Below, in pieces: positions 23,257 through 31,873 of a stretch of 64,000 nucleotides of DNA; the stretch's first letter is position 1; each line of letters opens with the position of its first letter. This stretch comes from Clostridia bacterium. Its GTDB lineage: Bacteria > Bacillota > Clostridia > Christensenellales > CAG-138. The stretch covers positions 1-64,000 of the forward strand of contig JAFXSG010000027.1 in assembly GCA_017525875.1 (NCBI GenBank). Direction: 5' to 3'. The position numbers were made by a program, and so were the translations under genes. The notes beneath the pieces are model-generated. The model saw only the letters and a program-made list of their open reading frames with translations, searched no databases and was not told the origin of the DNA.

Positions 23257-25092
23257 ATGAGCACCATCAAGAGATTTGCCGCCCTGCTTCTGGCATTTAC
23301 GCTTGCGTTTTTACCGCTCGCTGTTCCTGCATGGGCAGAAGCCGATACAGGCGCCTCGTCGGGGTCGATCACGTTCACCTTCACGAACAGCGGCATCACC
23401 GCATCCGCCGAGGATGAGGAGAGCTTCACGATCGACGGCACGGCACTGAAGATACAGGCGGCCGGAACGTACGTTTTGAAGGGCAGCTGTACGGACGGAA
23501 AAGTTACCGTAAAAAAGGGAACGACGGGCGTCACCATCGTGCTGAACGGCCTTGACCTCACCAGCGCGAACACCGCTCCGATCCTGTGCAATAAGGGCAC
23601 GGAAGTCACGCTCTCCGTGAACTCCGGCACGGTCAACCGCCTTGCCGACACGTCATACAACAACGACGAGCTGCACCCGGAGAACACGAAGGCCGAGAAC
23701 GCGGTCATAAAGGCCAAGGACGGCTGCCGCCTCACGATCGCCGGCAGCGGAACGCTCAACGTCATCGCAAACGGCAAAAACGGTATCAAGGGCGGAACGG
23801 ATTTCGCCGCGGAAGGCGATCTTCCGGCCTCCGGCGCGAGCCTGACCATCAGGCAGCTCACTCTGAACGTCACCGCAAACGTCAACGACGCGATCAAATC
23901 CGAACAGCTGCTGAACATCCCATCAGGCAGGATCACGGTCACCGCGGGTGACAACGCGATACGATGCGATCGCACGCTGAACGTAGGCCAGTCGGGCAGC
24001 GGTCCGAACATATCGATCACCTCATGCGCTGAAGGCCTCAGCGGAGCGATCGTGAATATCGCGGGGGGCAATATCAGCGTGAAAGCCTCGAGTGACGGCG
24101 TCAGGTGCTCAAACAGCGAGCTTGCGGGTTATCCCTTTGCCTGCAATATCACGGGCGGAACGCTCTCCGTCGACTGCACTGACGGCGACGGCATAGACTC
24201 AAAAGGTTCCCTTTCGATCACCGGCGGCAGTGTGACGGTCTTCTCCTCCGCGAGCGACGAAAACTCCTCGCTTGAGAGCGGTGCGGGCTTCGTGCTCGGC
24301 GGCGGCACGCTCTTCGCAATGGGTTCGGCCGCAATGGCCGAAAACCCCGCCTCGGCGCAGCAGGTATACGTTGCCTTCGGGCGAATGGAGAACGGGAACA
24401 GCGCGCTCAGTATCCCCGCAGGCAGCAGCGTCAAGCTGGTAAGCGCATCCGGCAGTACGCTCTTCACGGCAACGGCCCCGCGCAATGCCGGTTACGTCAT
24501 TTTCAGTTCAGCCGCTTTGACGGAGGGCATGCAGGTAAAGCTGCTGATCAACGGCAATGAGATCGCGACTGCGACGGCCTCCCACGACGCCGGCAATAAC
24601 CCCGGCGTTCCCGGCACGCCCGCTCCGACAGCAGCGCCTACAGCAGCCCCGACCGCCGCTCCGACCGGCACGCCCGCGCCGACTGCGCCTGCTGAAACAC
24701 CCGCCCCGACCGCGGGCAGCAGCACTGCCGAACCTGCAGCAGCTGCGGAAACGCCCGATGCTGCCGATGCTCTAAGCAGCGGCGATCCCGAAACGACGGA
24801 AGACCCGTTCGCAACCGCTGAACCGGCCGAAACGGCGGATCCGGATGACCGGAACGAGACCGAAGCTCCGCAGACGACCTATGGACCCGGCGCCTCCGCT
24901 CTGCCGGAAGAGTCGGCCGGACCGGAAGCTACCGACGCCGTTTCCGATACGGCTGAGCCCGGCGCGACCGGCGAGCCGACAAAGAGATCCGGCGGAGGCC
25001 GTCTCGCGCTTATCATCGGCGGAGCCGCAGCGATAGCCGCAGGCGCAGCTGCCGGCGGCATTGCATTGAAAAAGAAAGCAGGCAAAAGCTGA
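23257..25092 (+). CDS. Cthe_2159-type carbohydrate-binding surface protein with low-complexity stalk
   Basis: A protein of 611 residues. Signal peptide (about 1-30), then a parallel beta-helix region (about 35-430) with repeated GSGTLNVIANGKNGIKGG and GGTLSVDCTDGDGIDSKGS turns, as in Cthe_2159/DUF4353 proteins that bind calcium and acidic polysaccharides. Residues 440-580 are a Pro/Thr/Ala/Glu stalk with a repeat of APT-type units. A single hydrophobic C-terminal helix (LALIIGGAAAIAAGAAAGGIAL) and KKKAGK tail look like a membrane anchor or a sorting signal without a canonical LPxTG. AAGGA ribosome site. Confidence 0.8.
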   Translation: MSTIKRFAALLLAFTLAFLPLAVPAWAEADTGASSGSITFTFTNSGITASAEDEESFTIDGTALKIQAAGTYVLKGSCTDGKVTVKKGTTGVTIVLNGLDLTSANTAPILCNKGTEVTLSVNSGTVNRLADTSYNNDELHPENTKAENAVIKAKDGCRLTIAGSGTLNVIANGKNGIKGGTDFAAEGDLPASGASLTIRQLTLNVTANVNDAIKSEQLLNIPSGRITVTAGDNAIRCDRTLNVGQSGSGPNISITSCAEGLSGAIVNIAGGNISVKASSDGVRCSNSELAGYPFACNITGGTLSVDCTDGDGIDSKGSLSITGGSVTVFSSASDENSSLESGAGFVLGGGTLFAMGSAAMAENPASAQQVYVAFGRMENGNSALSIPAGSSVKLVSASGSTLFTATAPRNAGYVIFSSAALTEGMQVKLLINGNEIATATASHDAGNNPGVPGTPAPTAAPTAAPTAAPTGTPAPTAPAETPAPTAGSSTAEPAAAAETPDAADALSSGDPETTEDPFATAEPAETADPDDRNETEAPQTTYGPGASALPEESAGPEATDAVSDTAEPGATGEPTKRSGGGRLALIIGGAAAIAAGAAAGGIALKKKAGKS

Positions 25093-25143
25093 GACCGATC
25101 GAACAAAACCGAATAAAAAACGGAGCACTGCACATCCGTTTCG

Positions 25144-25173
25144 AAAAAGTCCGCGATGATGCGCGGGCTTTTT
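25144..25173 (+). terminator. Terminator before the hut operon
   Basis: AAAAAG-T-CCGCG and CGCGG-G-CTTTTT pair around ATGATG, followed by T residues. Confidence 0.85.
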
Positions 25174-25282
25174 CTTGCGGACCGCTTCCACAGGCCGTGC
25201 CGGCAGCTGTGCACGCGGCCTTCGCAGCGCTGTATCGTATGCGGGAACGGTTTTCAAATTATCATATAATCCTTAGTATCTC

Positions 25283-25311
25283 TTGACTATAACCACCCGC
25301 GGGAATATAAT
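25283..25311 (+). promoter_or_regulatory. Promoter of the hut operon with palindromic spacer
   Basis: TTGACT (25283-25288), 17-base spacer, TATAAT (25306-25311). The spacer contains a perfect palindrome CCCGCGGG (25296-25303), placed where a repressor would block RNA polymerase. Confidence 0.8.
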
Positions 25312-25368
25312 TAAGTTTGGATGTTTGCGGCGCTTTGCCGCTTTGAATTGGAAAAGGAGAGTAACATA

Positions 25369-26892
25369 ATGGTAACCATCAACGGAATGAGTCTGACAGT
25401 AGAACAGGTCGCTTCAGTAGCGCGCAACTACGAAAAGGTCAGGATCTCTGCGGAAGCTAAGAAAGCTATCAACAAAGCCCGTGCATACGTCGAGAAAAAG
25501 CTCGAAGAGCAGGCTGTCGTATACGGTCTCACCACCGGCTTCGGCAAGTTCTCCGACAAATACATTCCTCTTGATGAGACCGCGCAGCTCCAGCGCAACC
25601 TCATCATTTCCCATTCCTGCGGCATGGGCAATCCTCTGCCCACCGAAGCTGTCCGCGCCGCGATGCTCCTTCGCTGCAACGCGCTCTGCCGCGGCAACTC
25701 CGGCATCCGTCTTGCAACGCTCGAGACCCTGCTCGCGATGCTCAACGAGGGCGTTCATCCCATCGTTCCCGAAAAAGGCTCCCTCGGCGCCAGCGGCGAC
25801 CTCGCGCCCCTTTCCCACATCGTTCTCGTCATGCTCGGCGAGGGCAAAGCGGAGTACAAGGGCGAGATCATGAGCGGCAAAGAGGCCATGGAAAAGGCAG
25901 GCATCCCCACCACGGAGCTCGCCGCCAAGGAAGGCCTTGCGCTTATCAACGGCACCCAGATCATGACGGCCATCGGCTGCCTCGCGGTTTACGATGCCGT
26001 CCGCCTTACCAAGACCGCCGATATCGCCTGCGCGATGACCGCCGAAGCGCTGCTCGGCATCAAGAAAGCATACGATCCCAAGGTCCACGCGGTCCGCGGT
26101 CATAAAGGCCAGATGGACAGCGCTGCGAACCTGCTCACCCTGCTCGAGGGCAGCGGCCTTGCGCACGACGTCATCCCCGGTAAAGTCCAGGATGCGTACG
26201 CGCTCCGCTGCACTCCCCAGATCCACGGTGCAAGCCGTGACGCCATCGAATACGTCTACAACGCAGTCACCCGCGAGATCAACGCAGTGACCGATAACCC
26301 GATCATCTTCCCCGACGACGACGAAGCGATCTCCGGCGGCAATTTCCACGGCCAGCCCATGGCGCTCGCGTTCGATTTCCTCGGCATCGCACTTGCAGAG
26401 CTTGCAAACGTGTCCGAGCGCCGCATCGAACGCCTCGTCAACCCGGCTCTCAGCTTCGGTCTGCCTGCATTCCTCAGTGAAAACGGCGGCGTCAATTCCG
26501 GTTTCATGATCACCCAGTATTCCGCGGCCAGCATGGTCTCCGAGAATAAAGTCTGGGCGCATCCCGCCAGCGTTGACTCGATCCCGTCCTCCGCAAACCA
26601 GGAAGACCACGTCAGCATGGGTACCATCGCCGCACGCAAGGCGAGGATGATCCTCGACAACGCGCAGAAGGTCATCGGCATCGAGCTGTTCGCGGCAAGC
26701 CAGGGCCTGTACCTGCGCGGGGACAGCAAGATGGCTCCCGCCACGAAGGCTGTCTATAAGCGCATCCGCAGGAGCGTTGCGCCGATCCACGACGATATCG
26801 TGATGTATGAACAGATGAACAAGTTCGACGACATGGTCAAGAGCGGAGAACTTGTTGCCGCCGCCGAAAAGGTCTGTGGCGAACTCAAATAA
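25369..26892 (+). CDS. hutH: Histidine ammonia-lyase
   Basis: A protein of 507 residues. The autocatalytic MIO prosthetic group forms from Ala-Ser-Gly at 141-143 in GSLGASGDLAPLSH. Other family motifs are YGLTTGFGKFSD (about 52-63) and NPIIFPDDDEAISGGNFHGQP. It removes ammonia from histidine to give urocanate, first step of the operon. The ATG at 25369 follows AAGGAG; a longer reading from 25321 lacks a site and starts just 10 bases after the -10 box. A strong hairpin follows the gene. Confidence 0.96.
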   Translation: MVTINGMSLTVEQVASVARNYEKVRISAEAKKAINKARAYVEKKLEEQAVVYGLTTGFGKFSDKYIPLDETAQLQRNLIISHSCGMGNPLPTEAVRAAMLLRCNALCRGNSGIRLATLETLLAMLNEGVHPIVPEKGSLGASGDLAPLSHIVLVMLGEGKAEYKGEIMSGKEAMEKAGIPTTELAAKEGLALINGTQIMTAIGCLAVYDAVRLTKTADIACAMTAEALLGIKKAYDPKVHAVRGHKGQMDSAANLLTLLEGSGLAHDVIPGKVQDAYALRCTPQIHGASRDAIEYVYNAVTREINAVTDNPIIFPDDDEAISGGNFHGQPMALAFDFLGIALAELANVSERRIERLVNPALSFGLPAFLSENGGVNSGFMITQYSAASMVSENKVWAHPASVDSIPSSANQEDHVSMGTIAARKARMILDNAQKVIGIELFAASQGLYLRGDSKMAPATKAVYKRIRRSVAPIHDDIVMYEQMNKFDDMVKSGELVAAAEKVCGELK

Positions 26893-26937
26893 AACGCAAA
26901 GGGCTGATGCGGTCTCCGCAGAAGCCCCTTTTGCGTT
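26893..26937 (+). terminator. Strong hairpin between hutH and hutU
   Basis: AACGCAAAGGG pairs with CCCTTTTGCGTT, with a second inner stem TGCGG/CCGCA. The T-run is short, so it may only reduce transcription or protect the hutH message, giving more HutH than the later enzymes. Confidence 0.6.
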
Positions 26938-26975
26938 AAATAATCAAATTGCATCGAATTACGGAGGTGTGATAA

Positions 26976-29000
26976 ATGAACAACAAGACCGTTGCGGGAG
27001 CTATGACCATAAAGCTCGACAATGTACTGCCGGAATACCCGAAGATGGACGACCGCTATCGCCGCGCGCCCGACCGCGGATTCCGCCTCACCAAAGCTCA
27101 GGCGGAACTCGCGCTCAGGAATGCACTTCGCTACGTTCCCGAGGAGCTCCATGCTCAGCTCGCTCCCGAATTCATGGACGAGCTCATGACCCGCGGCCGC
27201 ATCTATGCCTACCGCTACCGTCCCGAGGGCCGCATCTACGGCAAGCCGATCGATGAGTACAAGGGCAAGTGCATCGAGGGCAAGGCGTTCCAGGTCATGA
27301 TCGACAACAACCTCGATTTTGAGATCGCGCTCTATCCCTACGAGCTCGTTACCTATGGCGAGACCGGTCAGCCCTGCCAGAACTGGCTCCAGTACCGCCT
27401 CATCAAAAAATATCTTGAGGAGCTCACCGAGGACACCACTCTCGTCGTCGAATCCGGTCATCCTCTCGGCCTTTTCCCCTCAAAGCCCACCGCGCCGCGC
27501 GTCATCCTCACCAACGCGCTCATGGTCGGCATGTTCGACAATCTCAAGGATTGGGAGATCGCCGAGGAGCTCGGCGTTGCCAACTACGGTCAGATGACCG
27601 CAGGCGGCTGGATGTATATCGGCCCTCAGGGCATCGTTCACGGCACTTTCAACACCATCCTCGGCGCGGGCCGCAAGGAGCTCGGCGTTCCCGTTGACGG
27701 CGACCTCGCGGGCAAACTCTTCGTTTCCTCCGGCCTCGGCGGCATGAGCGGCGCACAGCCCAAGGCAGCCAATATCGCAAACGCGGTCGGCGTATTTGCC
27801 GAAGTCGACCTTTCCAGGATCAAGACCCGCTATGACCAGGGCTGGGTCAACACCATCTCCGATGACCTCAGCGAGATCTTCGCTTCGGTCAAGGAGCATA
27901 TCGAAAGCAAGACCTCCATCTCCATCGCGTACCACGGCAACATCGTCGATCTGCTCGAGTACGCAGTGAAGAACGATATCCATATCGACCTGCTCTCCGA
28001 CCAGACCTCCTGCCACAACGTTTACAACGGCGGCTACTGCCCGGTCGGCCTCACCTTTGCGGAGCGCACAAAGATGCTCCATGAGGACCGTGAGGAGTTC
28101 GAGCGCAGGGTCAACGCCTCCCTCCGCCGTCATTTCGACGCGATCGTTGCTCTCACAAAGAAGGGCACCTACTTCTTCGACTACGGCAACTCCTTCATGA
28201 AAGCCGTTTACGATTCCGGCGTTCAGGAGATCAGCAGGAACGGCGTCGACGAGAAGGACGGCTTCATCTTCCCGAGCTACGTTGAGGACATCATGGGTCC
28301 CGTGCTGTTCGACTACGGCTACGGTCCGTTCCGCTGGGTCTGCCTCTCCGGCAAGCCCGAGGACCTCGACAAGACCGACGCGGCGGCAATGAGCTGCATC
28401 GATCCCACCCGCTGCTCGCAGGACCGCGACAACTACATCTGGATCCGCGACGCAAAGGCGAACAAGCTCGTCGTCGGTACACAGGCAAGGATCCTCTATC
28501 AGGATGCCGAGGGCAGGACGAGGATAGCGCTCAAGTTCAACGAAATGGTTCGCAGCGGCGAGATCGGCCCCGTCATGATCGGCCGCGACCATCACGACGT
28601 CAGCGGTACGGACTCTCCGTTCCGCGAGACCGCGAACATCAAGGACGGCTCCAACGTGATGGCGGATATGGCTGTCCAGTGCTTCGCCGGCAACGCCGCG
28701 AGGGGCATGAGCCTCTGCGCGCTGCATAACGGCGGCGGCGTCGGCATCGGCAAGTCCATCAACGGCGGCTTCGGCCTCGTGCTGGACGGCAGCGAGCGCG
28801 TTGACGCGATCATCCGTTCCGCAATGATGTGGGACGTCATGGGCGGCGTCGCAAGGCGCAACTGGGCAAGGAACGAGCATTCCGTTGAGACCAGCATCAA
28901 ATATAACGAAAAATGGGCGGGCAAGGCCCATATCACCATTCCGTATTTTGCGGATGACGAGCTTATCACCAAAACTGTAGCCGAAAGGATGGATAAATAA
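26976..29000 (+). CDS. hutU: Urocanate hydratase
   Basis: A protein of 674 residues, cytoplasmic, adding water across urocanate to form imidazolone propionate, with tightly bound NAD. Landmarks: LGGMSGAQPKAANIA, TSCHNVYNGGYCPVGLTF and FFDYGNSFMK, corresponding to the urocanase NAD and catalytic regions. It is about 115 residues longer than the Pseudomonas enzyme, mostly at the N-terminus and in the internal region, as in many Clostridia homologues. GGAGG ribosome site. Confidence 0.94.
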   Translation: MNNKTVAGAMTIKLDNVLPEYPKMDDRYRRAPDRGFRLTKAQAELALRNALRYVPEELHAQLAPEFMDELMTRGRIYAYRYRPEGRIYGKPIDEYKGKCIEGKAFQVMIDNNLDFEIALYPYELVTYGETGQPCQNWLQYRLIKKYLEELTEDTTLVVESGHPLGLFPSKPTAPRVILTNALMVGMFDNLKDWEIAEELGVANYGQMTAGGWMYIGPQGIVHGTFNTILGAGRKELGVPVDGDLAGKLFVSSGLGGMSGAQPKAANIANAVGVFAEVDLSRIKTRYDQGWVNTISDDLSEIFASVKEHIESKTSISIAYHGNIVDLLEYAVKNDIHIDLLSDQTSCHNVYNGGYCPVGLTFAERTKMLHEDREEFERRVNASLRRHFDAIVALTKKGTYFFDYGNSFMKAVYDSGVQEISRNGVDEKDGFIFPSYVEDIMGPVLFDYGYGPFRWVCLSGKPEDLDKTDAAAMSCIDPTRCSQDRDNYIWIRDAKANKLVVGTQARILYQDAEGRTRIALKFNEMVRSGEIGPVMIGRDHHDVSGTDSPFRETANIKDGSNVMADMAVQCFAGNAARGMSLCALHNGGGVGIGKSINGGFGLVLDGSERVDAIIRSAMMWDVMGGVARRNWARNEHSVETSIKYNEKWAGKAHITIPYFADDELITKTVAERMDK

Positions 29001-29001
29001 A

Positions 29002-29928
29002 ATGGCAAAGATCATTGAATGCGTACCCAACATCAGCGAGGGCAGGAACCACGAAGTCATCGAAGCGTGCGTGGACCAGGTCCGAAACACCGCGGGAGTC
29101 ACGCTGCTCGACTACTCGAGCGACGCGAGCCATAACCGCAGCGTCATCACCTTCATGGGCAGCCCCGAGGGCGTTATGAACGCCGCTGTCGCGCTTGCCA
29201 AGAAGGCCGTTGAGCTCATCGACCTCAACCATCACACCGGCGAGCATCCGCGCATGGGAGCGATCGACGTTTGCCCCCTGATCCCCCTCAAGGACTGCAC
29301 CAAGGAAGAGACCGTCGAATACTCCAAGCAGCTCGGCGAGCGCATGTGGAACGAAGCCGGCATCCCCATCTTCCTGTATGAGGACTCCGCCTCCGCGCCT
29401 CACCGCGTGAACCTTGCCGATATCCGCAGGGGCCAGTTCGAGGGCATGGCCGAAAAGGTCAAGGATCCCATGTGGACTCCCGATTTCGGCGGCGCTCAGA
29501 TCCATCCCACCGCGGGCTGCACCGCTGTCGGCTGCCGCATGCCCCTGGTCGCGTTCAACATCAACCTTTCTACCGACAACGTGGAGATCGCAAAGACGAT
29601 CGCAAAGATCATCCGCCGCAAGAACGGCGGCTTCGACTGCGTCAAGTCCAACGGCTTCCTGATCGAGGTTGAGGCGGACGAGGAGAAGGGCATTCCCGCG
29701 CACAAATACGCGCAGGTCTCCATCAACATGACGGACTTCACCCGCACCCCGCTTTACAGGGTCGTCGAGGTCACCAAGGCTGAAGCAAAGCGCTGGGGCG
29801 TCCACGTCACCGGCACGGAGATCATCGGCCTCACCCCGATGCGCGCGCTGATCGACTCCTGCGAGTATTACCTCCAGCTCAACGAGTTCGACGCCGATAA
29901 GCAGATCATCGAAAACTATCTGCTCTGA
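29002..29928 (+). CDS. ftcD: Glutamate formimidoyltransferase
   Basis: A protein of 308 residues covering only the transferase half of mammalian FTCD: MAKIIECVPNISEGRN at the start, HHTGEHPRMGAIDVCP (with the catalytic His) and HKYAQVSINMTDFTRTP later. It moves the formimidoyl group of formimino-glutamate to tetrahydrofolate and releases glutamate. It starts two bases after the hutU stop codon, so translation is coupled. The cyclodeaminase partner is encoded separately at the operon end. Confidence 0.93.
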   Translation: MAKIIECVPNISEGRNHEVIEACVDQVRNTAGVTLLDYSSDASHNRSVITFMGSPEGVMNAAVALAKKAVELIDLNHHTGEHPRMGAIDVCPLIPLKDCTKEETVEYSKQLGERMWNEAGIPIFLYEDSASAPHRVNLADIRRGQFEGMAEKVKDPMWTPDFGGAQIHPTAGCTAVGCRMPLVAFNINLSTDNVEIAKTIAKIIRRKNGGFDCVKSNGFLIEVEADEEKGIPAHKYAQVSINMTDFTRTPLYRVVEVTKAEAKRWGVHVTGTEIIGLTPMRALIDSCEYYLQLNEFDADKQIIENYLL

Positions 29929-29932
29929 TCCT

Positions 29933-31168
29933 ATGCTTCTTATCAAAAACATCGGTCTGCTCGCAACGCCGCAGGGCAATACCGTACGCTGCGGCGCCGA
30001 GCAGGGCGCAATTGCAAAACATGCGGACGCATCCGTGCTGATCGATAACGGCACGATCGTTTCGATCGCCGAAAACGGCGAACTGCCCGAAGGTTCGGAG
30101 AACGCAGAAGTGCTTGACGCAGGCGGCGCGCTCGTCACGCCCGGCCTCGTCGATGCGCATACGCATCTCGTTTTCGGCGGCTGGCGTGCACACGAGGTCC
30201 CGCTCAAGATCGCAGGCGCTTCCTATCTCGACATACTGAACGCGGGCGGCGGCATCCTGAACACGCTCGTCAACACTCGCAAAGACAGCGAGGACGAGCT
30301 CTTTGAGCGCAGTATGGGCTTCCTTGAAGAGGAGTTCAATTTCGGCGTCACTTCTATCGAAGTCAAGTCCGGCTACGGCCTAAACAAAGAGGCGGAGCTC
30401 AAGCAGCTTCGCGTTATCCGCAGGCTGGATAAAGAGGCAAAGCAGGACGTAGTTTCCACCTTCCTCGGCGCACACGCGATCCCTGACGAATTCAAGGGCG
30501 ATCCGGACGGCTATATCGACTACCTGATCGCGGAAGTCCTGCCGGTCGTCGTGGAGGAGAAGCTCGCCGATTTTTGCGACGTTTTCACCGAAAGCTCCGT
30601 TTTCAACGTGGAGCAGTCCCGCAGGATCCTGCTCGCGGCACAAAAGCTCGGCCTTCCCTCCAAGATCCATGCCGACGAGATCGATCCTCTCGGCGGCAGT
30701 GAGCTGGCGGGGGAGATCGGCGCCGTTTCCGCGGAGCACCTCATCGCCACCCGTGACAGCGGCATAGAAGCGATGGCAAGGTCAAAGACCGTCGCGTGCC
30801 TGCTGCCGCAGACCTCGCTCTACCTCGGCAAGCCTTTTGCAAGAGCGAGGGATATGGTCAATGCCGGCGTACCGGTAGCTATCGCGACGGACTTCAATCC
30901 CGGCTCCTGCCCGTCCCTCAATCTGCAGCTCTCCATGAACCTCGGCTATCTGCGCTACAGGCTCTATCCTGAAGAAGTGCTCACGGCTGTCACACTGAAC
31001 GCCGCCTGCGCTATCGGAATGGGCGAAAAGGTCGGCTCGGTCGAGCCCGGCAAACAGGCCGACCTCGTTGTCTGGAACACCAACGAGCTCCCGATGCTTT
31101 GCTATCGGATGGGTTCTAACCAAGCAAAAACCGTCATAAAGAAAGGAAAGATCTATGAAACTCATTGA
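29933..31168 (+). CDS. hutI: Imidazolonepropionase
   Basis: A protein of 411 residues of the amidohydrolase superfamily. Metal-binding HxH is in VDAHTHLVFGG (about 76), the middle His lies in FLGAHAIP (about 182), the later His in SKIHADEID (about 244) and Asp in VAIATDFNPGSCPS (about 318). It opens the imidazolone ring to formimino-glutamate. Overlaps the next gene by 14 bases and starts 4 bases after the transferase without a clear ribosome site. Confidence 0.95.
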   Translation: MLLIKNIGLLATPQGNTVRCGAEQGAIAKHADASVLIDNGTIVSIAENGELPEGSENAEVLDAGGALVTPGLVDAHTHLVFGGWRAHEVPLKIAGASYLDILNAGGGILNTLVNTRKDSEDELFERSMGFLEEEFNFGVTSIEVKSGYGLNKEAELKQLRVIRRLDKEAKQDVVSTFLGAHAIPDEFKGDPDGYIDYLIAEVLPVVVEEKLADFCDVFTESSVFNVEQSRRILLAAQKLGLPSKIHADEIDPLGGSELAGEIGAVSAEHLIATRDSGIEAMARSKTVACLLPQTSLYLGKPFARARDMVNAGVPVAIATDFNPGSCPSLNLQLSMNLGYLRYRLYPEEVLTAVTLNAACAIGMGEKVGSVEPGKQADLVVWNTNELPMLCYRMGSNQAKTVIKKGKIYETH

Positions 31169-31787
31169 TATGCAGGTCACCGGTTACCTCGACGTCCTCG
31201 CAAGCGACGCACCCGCTCCCGGCGGCGGAAGCGCGGCCGCTCTCTGCGGTGCGCAGGGCGCCGGCCTCGTGACCATGGTCGCAGGCCAGACCACCAGCAA
31301 AAAGCGCTTTGAGGCCGAGTGGCCCATCGCGCAGAAGGTCATCGACGAAGGCACTCCCATCTACCAGGCGCTCACCCTCCAGGTGGATAAGGACACCGAC
31401 GCATACAACCTCGTTGCCGCGGCGTTCAAAATGCCCAAGGAGACCGATGAGGAGAAGGCAGCGCGCCGCAAGGCGATCGCTGACGCGACCCTCGTTGCGA
31501 CCGAGGTCCCCTTTGAGACCCTCCGCCTGGCTGTCGCCGCGATGGAGCTCGCGAACACCCTTCCCGGGCATTATAACTCCAACTGCGCGAGCGACCTCGG
31601 CGTCGGTGTACACAACCTTCACACCGCCGTTCACGGTGCATGGATGAACGTCAAGATCAATCTCGGCGGCGTTAAGGACGAAGAGAAGGCAGCATTCTTC
31701 GCCGAAGAGGGCAAAAAGCTCGTAGACCGCGCCAATGAGATCGCCGAGACCGTCCTCGAGACCGTTTGGAAGGATATCGAAGGCTGA
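31155..31787 (+). CDS. fchA: Formimidoyltetrahydrofolate cyclodeaminase
   Basis: A protein of 210 residues. The family signature APAPGGGSAAALCGAQGAGLV (read as two blocks) near the N-terminus belongs to the cyclodeaminase half of FTCD, here as a stand-alone enzyme. It converts 5-formimino-tetrahydrofolate into methenyl-tetrahydrofolate and ammonia. AAGGAAAG ribosome site is inside hutI, so the last two genes are coupled. It completes histidine breakdown to glutamate, ammonia and a one-carbon unit. Confidence 0.93.
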   Translation: MKLIDMQVTGYLDVLASDAPAPGGGSAAALCGAQGAGLVTMVAGQTTSKKRFEAEWPIAQKVIDEGTPIYQALTLQVDKDTDAYNLVAAAFKMPKETDEEKAARRKAIADATLVATEVPFETLRLAVAAMELANTLPGHYNSNCASDLGVGVHNLHTAVHGAWMNVKINLGGVKDEEKAAFFAEEGKKLVDRANEIAETVLETVWKDIEG

Positions 31788-31826
31788 TCATTTTCGCCAT
31801 ACTCCCTTTAGTAGACAGGATCATAT

Positions 31827-31860
31827 AGAAGCAGCCGCTCCGTATGGGGCGGCTGCTTCG
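31827..31860. terminator. Bidirectional terminator after the hut operon
   Basis: AGAAGCAGCCGC pairs with GCGGCTGCTTC around TCCGTATGG, between the convergent hut and mtaD genes. Confidence 0.8.
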
Positions 31861-31873
31861 CATAGTTCATTAT

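Noticed and set aside
24600..24700. CRISPR-like short repeats within the stalk of the beta-helix protein
   Set aside because: The repeat is in-frame coding of APTA units within a low-complexity stalk.
25321..25368. Upstream ATG for hutH
   Set aside because: It lies only ten bases after the -10 box and has no ribosome site; the ATG at 25369 has AAGGAG.
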